A stretch of 5,624 nt of DNA from Deltaproteobacteria bacterium (GCA_019308705.1 JAFDHW010000176.1:1-5624); one strand, 5' to 3'. Shown: positions 1 to 5,562, numbered from the stretch's first letter. Notes: generated from the sequence alone by a model not told the origin. Made by a program: numbers and translations.

Positions 1-541
1 CCAGCATGGCGGCCATGGATTCCAGGCGCTGGGTGAGGTAGGTCACCGCCTCGGTCTGCACGGGGTGCAGGCCGAAGACCGCCGCCCCGGCAAAGGCCGT
101 AAACAGGGCGGGCCGTTTTTCCATCCTTCCCGGGCCGGAGAGCACGCGCAAAAACAGGGCGAAAACCAGGAGGACCGCCGCCAGGTGCACGGCAAGGTTG
201 AAGGCGTGGTGGCCCCACAAGGCGCCGCCGGAAAGGGCGTGGGACAAGGCAAAGGAAAAGTGGCCCACGGGGCGGCCCCCCAGGCTGGAGGGGTCCGGGG
301 CGCAAAACAGGGCATCCGGCGGCCACAGGTGCTGGATGTGCGGGTTGCCCCGGATGTTGTGCAAATCGTCCAGGACCAGGGCCGCGTCCAGGGAGTTGGC
401 CCACGCCGCGCACACCGCCGCCGCAAGGGCCAGGGCGCAGAGCGCCTCCTGCAGCCGGTCACGGGACCCCTTCCATGCAGCGGATTCGTGAATAATCCGG
501 GCTAAAATATTAGATAGATTCCCTTCAACGAGATTTTTCAT
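1..541 (-). CDS. Multi-spanning membrane protein, TMTC / O-mannosyltransferase-like TPR family (3' end outside window)
   Basis: Reading leftward from an ATG at 541-539, the frame stays open for 180 codons and leaves the window. Residues about 31-50 are a first membrane segment. Then comes an Asp pair (D58-D59, in LVLDDLHNI), followed by GRPVGHFSFALSHA at about 89-102, a strong hydrophobic segment at 112-133, and a third segment leading into LHPVQTEAVTYLTQRLE at about 159-174. Order and wording match the N-terminal membrane part of bacterial TMTC-like/DUF1736-type GT-C glycosyltransferase homologues, which usually continue into more membrane segments and C-terminal TPRs. The Asp pair sits where GT-C enzymes carry acidic catalytic residues in the first extracytoplasmic loop (family knowledge). 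The ATG is the only good start: TGA lies two codons upstream, and no Shine-Dalgarno is visible. About 19 N-terminal codons come from a dispersed repeat. Substrate cannot be told. It follows the HAD gene after 98 nt and may share its transcript. Confidence 0.78.
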   Translation of the reverse strand, partial: MKNLVEGNLSNILARIIHESAAWKGSRDRLQEALCALALAAAVCAAWANSLDAALVLDDLHNIRGNPHIQHLWPPDALFCAPDPSSLGGRPVGHFSFALSHALSGGALWGHHAFNLAVHLAAVLLVFALFLRVLSGPGRMEKRPALFTAFAGAAVFGLHPVQTEAVTYLTQRLESMAAML

Positions 542-553
542 GAATCATTCGGG
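481..553 (-). repeat. Dispersed AT-rich repeat, copy 1 (two units), overlapping a gene start
   Basis: Read on the minus strand, unit 1 starts at 553 with CCCGAATGATTCATGAAAAA and unit 2 starts at 501 with CCCGGATTATTCACGAAT. The same two openings occur at 5468 and 5510 on the plus strand, and unit 1 also at 2395. Here the spacing between units is 52 nt instead of 42, because the second half of unit 1 is diverged and about 10 nt longer. Unlike the other copies, it lacks the TAA that closes the short frame after the ATG, so the frame runs on into the membrane-protein gene. Confidence 0.75.
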
Positions 554-566
554 CCAACCGATTGGC

Positions 567-575
567 ATATTAGCA
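567..575 (-). promoter_or_regulatory. Possible extended -10 promoter for the membrane-protein gene
   Basis: On the minus strand the bases read TGCTAATAT, which fits an extended -10 (TGn plus a -10 hexamer matching four of six). It would start transcription near 560, leaving a leader of about 19 nt. No convincing -35 is present. A small hairpin (GCCAA/TTGGC, 553-566) falls where a ribosome binding site would be expected. This is a weak call from motif resemblance only. Confidence 0.25.
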
Positions 576-639
576 AACCTTTTTGCCGGGAGGAACGTTT
601 TCATGGAGGGGAAAAAGGGGGAAGGTCTATAGTCCGGTT

Positions 640-1266
640 CTATGCCCCCTTGCCGTTTAGGATGTCGTCCACCTGGGCCAGAGAATCCAGGTGCCAGCGG
701 GCGGACAAGGACGGGTTGGCGTACCCTGCAAAGGGCACGCCGCAGGCGGCGGCGGCCTCTTGGTCCACGGGCGAGTCGCCGATGTAGATGGCTTCTTCCG
801 GCTCCAGGCAGAGGAGTTCAAGCGCCTTGAGCAGGGGGTCGGGGTGGGGCTTGGGCCGGGGCACGTCCAGGGAGGTGACCACGCAGTCGAACAGGCCGGA
901 AAGTCCGTGGGCCTCAAGCACGTGGCCCATGGTGTCGGAGCGGTTGGTGCTGATGGCGGTCTTGTACCGGGGCCGGAGCCGGAGAAGGAGCTCCTTCAAG
1001 TGCGGCTCGGGCTCCATGAGCCCGATGAAGGGAAAGTAGGTGAGCTTTTTGGTGAAATCCACGGCCCGTTTCAGGTCCGCGTCTTCGGGAAACAGCATTC
1101 TTAAGGCCTGGGCCGCGGTGGACTGGTGCACGTAGCCCATCTGCTCGGCGTTCAGGGGCGGCAGGCCGAATTGTTTAAGGATGCGGTTGTAGTAGGCTTC
1201 GTTGGCCTTGCGGGAGTCGAACATGACCCCGTCGCAGTCGAAGATCACGGCGCGGATGGCGGGCAT
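640..1266 (-). CDS. HAD-superfamily hydrolase, phosphoglycolate-phosphatase-like
   Basis: The 208-residue protein has the four HAD motifs in order. Motif I is DCDGVMFD at 10-17 (nucleophile D10, acid/base D12). Motif II is in AISTN, with T107. Motif III is K139 in RPKPHPDP. Motif IV is GDSPVD, with D164 and D168. An alpha-helical cap inserted between motifs I and II, roughly residues 18-85, marks subclass I, as in Gph- and beta-phosphoglucomutase-like enzymes. Such proteins are soluble, Mg2+-dependent phosphatases; the substrate cannot be deduced. The length is normal for the family. The ATG at 1266-1264 puts the nucleophile at position 10, as is usual. It lies only 9 nt downstream of the DUF1573 stop, with a weak purine-rich stretch (GAAAGAG) ahead of it, so co-transcription and perhaps translational coupling are likely. 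Nothing else suggests a shared pathway with the periplasmic DUF1573 protein. Confidence 0.9.
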   Translation of the reverse strand: MPAIRAVIFDCDGVMFDSRKANEAYYNRILKQFGLPPLNAEQMGYVHQSTAAQALRMLFPEDADLKRAVDFTKKLTYFPFIGLMEPEPHLKELLLRLRPRYKTAISTNRSDTMGHVLEAHGLSGLFDCVVTSLDVPRPKPHPDPLLKALELLCLEPEEAIYIGDSPVDQEAAAACGVPFAGYANPSLSARWHLDSLAQVDDILNGKGA

Positions 1267-1275
1267 TCGGCTCTT

Positions 1276-2001
1276 TCAGCTCCCCGCGGCCGGGCCGGGC
1301 GGGGGGCTTAAAATCCGGCCGAACACGTGGATGGGGATGGTCTTCTGGTACTTGCTGTCCGTGATCAGGTTCACCGTGCCGCTGTACATGCCCGGCGACT
1401 GCTGCATGTTTCGCAGAAACAGGGTCCAGCCCTCCTTGCCCTCCTCCTTTTCCAGCCGGTGGAAGAACTTGGGGTTGGCGCTCACGGTGGTGTCCGTGAT
1501 GGTGAAGGGATACTTGGGATTGGGCACGATGCGCACCCGGGCGACCACCTCCGTGGAAGGATAACCCTGGAGTCTCGCCACCTTGGGCGTGATGGAAACC
1601 AGGGGCTCCACTTCGCCCGTGATCTTGAGCTGCACGTAGCTGGTGACCGGGTCGTTGGTCTGCACGGTCACGTACTTGGTTTCCTTGCGGCCGCCGTAGC
1701 CGGCGGTCTTGATCTTCACCTTGATGGTATCCTCTCCGCCCGGAGGGATGCGGCCCGGGTAATCCGTGGCCGTGCACCCTCAGGTGGATTTCACATCCAG
1801 GATGGCCAAAGGCTGGGTGCCCCGGTTTTTTATCACGAACTCGTGGACCACCACCGAACCCTCCACCACCGGGGAAAATTCGTAGGAGGTTTCCGGGAAA
1901 TAGGCGTCCGGCGCGCTCTGGCCTTCTTCTGCCGCGTGGGCAGGGGCGACGGCCAGGAAAACCACAGCCAGAACCAGGCTGGCGGCAAAACGTGTGCGCA
2001 T
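1276..2001 (-). CDS. Periplasmic DUF1573 protein, probable selenoprotein (in-frame UGA = Sec74)
   Basis: Taken as one gene read through TGA at 1782-1780, this encodes 241 residues. The ATG at 2001-1999 has a good ribosome binding site (AAGGAG, 2015-2010). Residues 1-23 form a Sec signal peptide: MRTR, a hydrophobic core, and AHA before the likely cleavage at 23/24. The first beta-sandwich domain includes HEFVIKNRG (53-61) and then ILDVKST-Sec-GCT. In the DUF1573 family this place reads as a Cys-Gly-Cys-Thr motif, so the TGA replaces the first Cys. After it come PPGGE (86-90), VTVQTNDP (111-118) and a second Ig-like domain to the end, all in the same frame. Cys76 is the only cysteine in the whole protein, so Sec74-Gly-Cys76 would be its sole redox pair. 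A strong hairpin begins directly after the TGA. Family function is not established; I infer a periplasmic thiol/selenol redox or metal-binding role. Alternatives are a nonsense mutation or a sequencing error, but 167 conserved-looking downstream codons argue against decay. Confidence 0.85.
1745..1779 (-). promoter_or_regulatory. Putative bacterial SECIS hairpin for Sec insertion
   Basis: It begins immediately after the TGA. Numbering the RNA from the U of UGA as 1, pairs are 4-6/36-38, 7-9/32-34 (U35 bulged), 12-15/28-31 and 17-18/26-27, which makes 15 pairs, 14 of them G-C. The apical loop is GAUUACC (19-25), with G in first position. Bacterial SECIS elements sit directly downstream of the UGA, inside the coding region, with a small apical loop carrying a G in its first two positions; SelB binds this loop. 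The 15 nt between UGA and loop is slightly short compared with the 18 nt of E. coli fdhF. The folding was done by eye, and GC-rich DNA forms stems easily. Confidence 0.6.
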
Positions 2002-2009
2002 GGGCGTTG

Positions 2010-2015
2010 CTCCTT
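2010..2015 (-). promoter_or_regulatory. Ribosome binding site of the DUF1573 gene
   Basis: The minus strand reads AAGGAG, 8 nt before the ATG at 2001. It is the clearest Shine-Dalgarno in the window. It fixes the start of the secretory precursor and rules out the longer open frame that continues upstream to 2295. Confidence 0.8.
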
Positions 2016-2067
2016 GGGGGATTGCGGAAAGCCGCGCGCGATGAAGGTCGGGAACCAACCGGCCGTG

Positions 2068-2111
2068 AAAAAAATAGAAGGAGGCCGGTTCCTTGTCAAG
2101 GAACGGCCTCC
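2068..2111 (-). terminator. Intrinsic terminator-like hairpin in the DUF1573 leader
   Basis: On the minus strand the arms are GGAGGCCGTTCCTT (2111-2098) and AAGGAACCGGCCTCC (2094-2080), a 14-bp stem with one bulged base and a 3-nt loop. It is followed by TTCTATTTTTTT (2079-2068), so it is a strong Rho-independent terminator in the leftward direction. It lies upstream of the DUF1573 start in the same orientation, and no gene precedes it. It must therefore either end a short transcript begun near 2218 or act as an attenuator for the DUF1573-HAD unit. Confidence 0.8.
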
Positions 2112-2224
2112 GGGAATTTCTCTTGGGCCTGGACCGGGCAAAGGGTTTTCCCCTCCCCCTTGTATCCTCCCCTGGTCCTGTCCGGGCCTGCAATTTGTGT
2201 GGAATGAAAAAGGCGAGCGTGGGC

Positions 2225-2253
2225 AAAATACCCCATGGTTCCCCTTCTGTCAA
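2225..2253 (-). promoter_or_regulatory. Sigma70-like promoter for the leftward DUF1573-HAD unit
   Basis: On the minus strand there is a perfect TTGACA (2253-2248), a 17-nt spacer and TATTTT (2230-2225, four of six matches). Transcription would start near 2218, giving a leader of about 217 nt before the ATG at 2001. A second TTGACA lies upstream at 2276-2271 but has no good -10 at proper spacing. The leader carries GC-rich pairing segments (for example GGACC with GGTCC) ahead of the terminator hairpin. I did not recognise a known riboswitch class in it. Confidence 0.55.
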
Positions 2254-2313
2254 TACCTTATGGACGGCGGTGTCAAGCCAAAGGGAAAACGTCACCCCTC
2301 AGGCTTTCGGGTC

Positions 2314-2375
2314 GCCGGGGTGGAGCCGCCTCCGACGAGCTTTGGGGGGGCCATTCTCGGCGGCTCCACACCGGC
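2314..2375. repeat. Long imperfect inverted repeat
   Basis: The left arm is GCCGG-G-GTGGAGCCGCC (2314-2330) and the right arm is GGCGGCTCCAC-A-CCGGC (2359-2375). That is 11 perfect pairs, one mismatch and 5 more pairs around a 28-nt loop containing a run of seven G. No T tract follows on either strand, so it is not an obvious terminator. It sits between the two divergent promoters and could be a REP-like element, a transcript structure or a relic of an inserted element. Confidence 0.6.
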
Positions 2376-2394
2376 TGCTTCGGATGCCGTTTAT

Positions 2395-2445
2395 CCCGAA
2401 TCATTCATGAAAAATTTCACCGAATAAAATATTTATACGGATTTA
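2395..2445 (+). repeat. Dispersed AT-rich repeat, copy 2
   Basis: One full 42-bp unit (2395-2436) starts CCCGAATCATTCATGAAAAA and ends AAAATATTTAT. It differs from the unit at 5468-5509 by only two bases. A degenerate start of a second unit (ACGGATTTAAA) follows, and TTTAT just before it resembles the end of a preceding unit. It is AT-rich in GC-rich surroundings and lies 21 bp upstream of the -35 box of the fusA promoter. Confidence 0.8.
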
Positions 2446-2466
2446 AACAGGGTAACCCAAAATCCC

Positions 2467-2496
2467 TTGACAGGATAAACTCTTTGCGCATATTAT
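2467..2496 (+). promoter_or_regulatory. Sigma70-like promoter for fusA
   Basis: There is a perfect TTGACA (2467-2472), an 18-nt spacer and TATTAT (2491-2496, five of six matches) in an AT-rich stretch. This is the best promoter in the window. The transcript would start near 2503 and have a leader of about 125 nt. It runs straight into a terminator-like hairpin. Confidence 0.7.
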
Positions 2497-2507
2497 AAAT
2501 ATTTTCT

Positions 2508-2534
2508 CCGCCCCGGGTCGCCGGGGCGGTTTTT
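2508..2534 (+). terminator. Intrinsic terminator-like hairpin 1 in the fusA leader
   Basis: CCGCCCCGG (2508-2516) and CCGGGGCGG (2521-2529) form a perfect 9-bp GC stem with a GTCG loop, followed by five T (2530-2534). It starts only a few bases after the predicted transcription start, too close to end a useful transcript from that promoter. It may protect the RNA 5' end, stop read-through from upstream, or work with the next hairpins. A non-terminator hairpin follows at 2542-2562 (CCGGA/TCCGG plus three outer pairs with one bulged C). Confidence 0.7.
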
Positions 2535-2570
2535 GTCGGGACCCCCGGAAACGTCCGGCGGGGGCAAAGC

Positions 2571-2598
2571 GGGGCTGGCTTGGGGCCGGTCCTTTTTT
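2571..2598 (+). terminator. Intrinsic terminator-like hairpin 2 in the fusA leader
   Basis: GGGGCTGGC (2571-2579) pairs with GCCGGTCCT (2585-2593) in 9 pairs, three of them G-U, around a TTGGG loop, and runs into six T (2593-2598). It ends 29 nt before the fusA ATG. GGACC at 2539-2543 could pair with GGTCC at 2588-2592 in its right arm, which offers a possible antiterminator. The U-rich stretch could alternatively bind ribosomal protein S1, since no Shine-Dalgarno precedes the ATG. Confidence 0.5.
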
Positions 2599-2627
2599 AT
2601 CTTTTCCCAAGCGTTACCGTACACGCC

Positions 2628-4715
2628 ATGAAACTGGAAAACATCCGCAATATCGGCATCTCGGCCCACATCGACGCAGGCAAGACCACGCTCACCGAGC
2701 GTATCCTGTTCTACACCCGGCGCATCCACGCCATGCACGACGTCAAGGGCAAGGACGGCGCGGGCGCGGTCATGGACTTCATGGACCTGGAACGCGAGCG
2801 GGGCATCACCATCGCCTCGGCCGCCACCTCCGTGTTCTGGAAGGGCAAGAACGTCAACATCATCGACACCCCGGGCCACGTGGACTTCACCATGGAGGTG
2901 GAGCGTTCGCTCAGGGTGCTCGACGGCGCGGTGCTGGTGCTCTGCTCCGTGGGCGGGGTCCAGAGCCAGAGCATCACCGTGGACCGGCAGATGGCCCGGT
3001 ACAAGGTCCCGGCCCTGGCCTTCGTGAACAAGTGCGACCGCTCCGGCGCGAACCCGGACAGGGTGGTGGCCCAGCTCAGGGACAAGCTTTCCCACAACGC
3101 CGTGGCCATGCAGGTGCCCATCGGCCTGGAGGCCGATTTTGCCGGCGTGGTGGACGTGGTGCGCAGAAAGGCCCTTTATTTTGACGGTCCCTCGGGCGAG
3201 CTGCTGCGCGAGGAGGAGGTTCCCGCCCACCTGGTGGAGGAGTGCGAGCGCCGCCGGGAACTCCTGGTGGACGCGGCCTCCATGTATTCCGACGAGCTCA
3301 TGGAAGCGGCCCTGGAGGGCGGCGACGTGCCCGCGGAACTCATCATCCCCGCGGTGCGCAAGGGCGTTCTCACCCGGGAGATCACCCCGGTGTTTTTCGG
3401 CTCCGCCTACAAGAACAAGGGCGTGCAGCCGCTTCTGGACGCGGTGGCCGACTACCTGCCCCACCCGGGCGAGGTGGCCAACACGGCTGTGGACATGGCG
3501 AACGAGGGCGTGGAGGTCCCCCTTTGCCCGGACGCGGACAAGCCCCTGGCCGCCCTGGCCTTCAAGCTGGAGGACGGCCGCTACGGCCAGTTGACCTACC
3601 TGCGTGTGTACCAGGGCTCCGTCGCAAAGGGCGACTCCGTGGCCAACGCCCGCACCGGCAACAAGGTGAAGATCGGCCGCATCGTGCGCATGCACGCGGA
3701 CCAGATGGAGGACATCCCCAAGATCTCCGCGGGCGACATCGGCGCGCTCTTCGGCGTGGACTGCGCCAGCGGCGATACCTTCTGCCATCCGTCCATGCGC
3801 GTGTCCATGACGGGCATGCACGTGCCCGAGCCGGTGATCTCCCTGGCGCTTTCGCCCAGGGACAACAAGAGCGGAATCCAGATGGCCAAGGCGCTGTCCC
3901 GGTTCACCAAGGAGGACCCCACCTTCACCAGCCGCGTGGACCAGGAGACCTCGGAAACCATCATCTCCGGCATGGGCGAGCTGCACCTGGAAGTGTACGT
4001 GGAGCGCATGCGCCGCGAATACGGGGTGGAACTTTCCACCGGCGCGCCCCAGGTGGCCTACCGGGAGGCCGTCTCCAAGAAGGCGGCCTTTGACCATATC
4101 CACAAGAAGCAGACCGGCGGAGCGGGCCAGTACGCCCGGGTGACCGGCTACCTGGAACCCGACCCCGAGGCCGAGTTCTCCTTCGAGAACCGGGTCACCG
4201 GCGGACGCATCCCCACGGTGTTCATCCCGGCCTGCGAAAAGGGCTTTGCCGAGGCCCTCGGGAAGGGCCCCCTGGTGGAGGCGCCCGTCACGGGCGTGCG
4301 CGTGGTGCTGGAAGACGGCAACGCTCACGCCGTGGACTCCTCGGACCTGGCTTTTGCCACCGCCGCCCGCGACGCGGCCAAAGCCGCCATCGCCAAGGCG
4401 GCCCCGGTGATCCTGGAGCCGGTGATGAAGGTGGCCGTGGAAACCCCCTCGGAGTTCCAGGGCGCGGTCATGGGCTTGCTGACCCAGCGCCGGGGCGTGA
4501 TCCTGGGCGCCCAGGACGAGGGCAGCCTGTGCGTGGTGGAGGCCGAGGTGCCCCTGGCGGAGATGTTCGGTTACTCCACGGACCTTAGGTCCGCCACCCA
4601 GGGCAAGGCCCAGTTCACCATGGAGTTTTCCGCCTACCGCAAGGCCCCGGCCCCGGTGAGCGAACGACTGAAGGAAAAGGCCCGGGAGCAAAAGGGCAAA
4701 AAGAGGGTCGCATGA
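2628..4715 (+). CDS. fusA: Elongation factor G, mitochondrial EFG1-like (spdEFG1) type
   Basis: This is a full-length translational GTPase of 695 residues, normal for EF-G, which drives tRNA-mRNA translocation on the ribosome. Motifs: G1 AHIDAGKTT (13-21), switch I RERGITI (56-62), G3 DTPGH (80-84) and G4 NKCD (134-137, with Cys where Leu or Met is usual). Several segments recall mitochondrial EFG1 rather than standard bacterial Fus[14 protein letters not shown] (32-44), VGGVQSQS (108-115), and further on [30 protein letters not shown] and [12 protein letters not shown]-Gs of this kind in deltaproteobacteria are called spdEFG1 and usually occur with a second, recycling-type EF-G2. The ATG at 2628 puts the P-loop at the normal distance; the frame is open further upstream, but that part (from TTG 2580) lies in leader hairpins. 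No ribosome binding site is evident. No rpsL, rpsG or tuf neighbours, so this is not the classical str operon. It overlaps the next gene by ATGA. Confidence 0.95.
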   Translation: MKLENIRNIGISAHIDAGKTTLTERILFYTRRIHAMHDVKGKDGAGAVMDFMDLERERGITIASAATSVFWKGKNVNIIDTPGHVDFTMEVERSLRVLDGAVLVLCSVGGVQSQSITVDRQMARYKVPALAFVNKCDRSGANPDRVVAQLRDKLSHNAVAMQVPIGLEADFAGVVDVVRRKALYFDGPSGELLREEEVPAHLVEECERRRELLVDAASMYSDELMEAALEGGDVPAELIIPAVRKGVLTREITPVFFGSAYKNKGVQPLLDAVADYLPHPGEVANTAVDMANEGVEVPLCPDADKPLAALAFKLEDGRYGQLTYLRVYQGSVAKGDSVANARTGNKVKIGRIVRMHADQMEDIPKISAGDIGALFGVDCASGDTFCHPSMRVSMTGMHVPEPVISLALSPRDNKSGIQMAKALSRFTKEDPTFTSRVDQETSETIISGMGELHLEVYVERMRREYGVELSTGAPQVAYREAVSKKAAFDHIHKKQTGGAGQYARVTGYLEPDPEAEFSFENRVTGGRIPTVFIPACEKGFAEALGKGPLVEAPVTGVRVVLEDGNAHAVDSSDLAFATAARDAAKAAIAKAAPVILEPVMKVAVETPSEFQGAVMGLLTQRRGVILGAQDEGSLCVVEAEVPLAEMFGYSTDLRSATQGKAQFTMEFSAYRKAPAPVSERLKEKAREQKGKKRVA

Positions 4716-5467
4716 GCCGCCCGGCTCTGCGCCAAAGGCCGGCCCGGGTGATCTCCCTGGCCGAAAGGTCCGTGGAAATGCTCAAGAACGAGATCCTGAC
4801 GCAAAATCCCCTGACGCTGCTTTCCGAGAACACCGGCGCGGTGCTTTCCCCCGGCCAGGCCGGGGCCGTGCTCTCCCGGCCCGGGGTGGGCAAGACCGCC
4901 GTTCTGGTCCAGATCGGCATCGGACACCTGGTGGAGGGCAGAAACGTGCTCCACGTATCCCTGGACCAGCCCGTGCGCAAGGTGGGCCTGTGGTACGAGG
5001 AGGTGTTCGACCTTTTGGCCGGGAGAAAGACCAAGGCCTCGCGAAACCTGTGGCTGTCCGTGCTGCCCAGGCGGCTTATCATGACCTTTCAGGCCCAGCG
5101 CTTCGGCGCGGCCATGCTCAAGGAGCGCATCACCGACCTTTCCGAGCAGGACATTTTCACCCCCGCCGTGGTGCTGGTGGACGGCATGGTGGTGGATGAG
5201 CAGGCCGCGGCCGAGCTTGCCGCCTTGAAGGACCTGGCCGCCCGCCAGGGCTTTTCCCTGTGGTTCGCGGCCCGCATCCATCAGGCGCAGGCCCCTGCCG
5301 CGTTTCCTCAGCCCTTCGCCCCGGTGGCGGACACCTTTGAGGCGGTCCTTCTGCTCTCCCAGGAGGATGGCGGAATCCGCCTCGCCCCCCTGAAGGGCCC
5401 CGCAGCGGGAGACCCCCAAAAGACGCTTTCGCTGAATCCCTCCACCATGCTGCTCATGACCAACTAG
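4712..5467 (+). CDS. Uncharacterised P-loop NTPase (RecA/KaiC-like), coupled to EF-G
   Basis: The protein has 251 residues. Walker A is SRPGVGKT (55-62, K61-T62). The strand after it, [11 protein letters not shown] (78-88), resembles the post-Walker-A strand of RecA/DnaB/KaiC-type ATPases. Walker B is AVVLVDG (152-158, D157). SLWFAARIH (182-190) sits where such ATPases have a sensor strand. There is no signal peptide or membrane segment, so it is probably cytoplasmic. I do not recognise a named family, and function is unknown. Its ATG overlaps the fusA stop (ATGA, 4712-4715), with AGAGGG shortly ahead, so translation is probably coupled to EF-G; base composition matches fusA. A role linked to translation or to a nucleic-acid target is only an inference from this arrangement. 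The stop TAG (5465-5467) is followed at once by the dispersed repeat. The arginine-rich N-terminus ([10 protein letters not shown]) is compatible with nucleic-acid contact. Confidence 0.85.
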   Translation: MSRPALRQRPARVISLAERSVEMLKNEILTQNPLTLLSENTGAVLSPGQAGAVLSRPGVGKTAVLVQIGIGHLVEGRNVLHVSLDQPVRKVGLWYEEVFDLLAGRKTKASRNLWLSVLPRRLIMTFQAQRFGAAMLKERITDLSEQDIFTPAVVLVDGMVVDEQAAAELAALKDLAARQGFSLWFAARIHQAQAPAAFPQPFAPVADTFEAVLLLSQEDGGIRLAPLKGPAAGDPQKTLSLNPSTMLLMTN

Positions 5468-5551
5468 CCCGAATTATTCATGAAAAATTTCGCCGAATAA
5501 AATATTTATCCCGGATTATTCATGAGGAATTTTGCCCGAATGGCAGAATTC
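5468..5551 (+). repeat. Dispersed AT-rich repeat, copy 3 (two tandem units)
   Basis: Unit 1 (5468-5509) starts CCCGAATTATTCATGAAAAA and unit 2 (from 5510) starts CCCGGATTATTCATGAGGAA; the period is 42 bp. Unit 1 differs from copy 2 by two bases. It begins on the base right after the stop codon of the P-loop NTPase gene. Each unit has the near-palindrome ATTCATGAA and a short frame from its ATG: MKNFAE then stop in unit 1, MRNFARMAEFLK then stop in unit 2. Confidence 0.8.
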
Positions 5552-5562
5552 CTCAAATAATC
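5514..5562 (+). repeat. Long hairpin built on repeat unit 2
   Basis: GATTATT-CA-TGAGGAATT (5514-5531) pairs with AATTCCTCAAATAATC (5547-5562): 16 pairs with a 2-nt bulge around a 15-nt loop. It has no T tract and low GC, so it is not a typical intrinsic terminator, though it may still protect or end the fusA-NTPase mRNA. In the remaining 62 bases (5563-5624) I see no gene or clear motif. Confidence 0.6.

Noticed and set aside
43..462. Minus-strand frame of 139 codons at the left edge
   Set aside because: It is Arg/Pro/Ser/Cys-rich and out of frame with the real membrane-protein gene, which occupies the same strand in another frame and leaves the window.
1276..2001. DUF1573 gene as a pseudogene with a nonsense mutation
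   Set aside because: The TGA falls exactly on the conserved Cys position, a hairpin follows at once, and the rest of the frame is intact with family motifs. It remains the main alternative and depends on whether the genome has Sec machinery.
2132..2165. G-quadruplex in the DUF1573 leader (minus strand)
   Set aside because: Only three clear runs of three or more G are present (GGGG, GGGGG, GGGG) besides a GG. The same bases also pair with downstream C runs, so the call is not supported.
1327..2427. Plus-strand open frame of 366 codons opposite the DUF1573 gene
   Set aside because: Low-complexity, His/Gly-rich shadow of the minus-strand gene. It also crosses the leader, terminator and repeat region and shows no domain.
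2308..2526. 13-nt direct repeat CGGGTCGCCGGGG (2308-2320 and 2514-2526) as target-site duplication of an inserted element
   Set aside because: The second copy is part of a perfect terminator hairpin, and GC-rich 13-mers can recur by chance in a window this size. No transposase or consistent terminal repeats support an insertion.
2493..4691. Very long open frame antisense to fusA
   Set aside because: The translation is dominated by His, Gly and Leu with no recognisable domain. It mirrors the codon bias of the real GC-rich EF-G gene on the other strand, and the frame lacks stops for that reason.
5468..5551. CRISPR array
   Set aside because: Only two adjacent units without unique spacers, and the same unit is scattered elsewhere. 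It is a dispersed tandem repeat.
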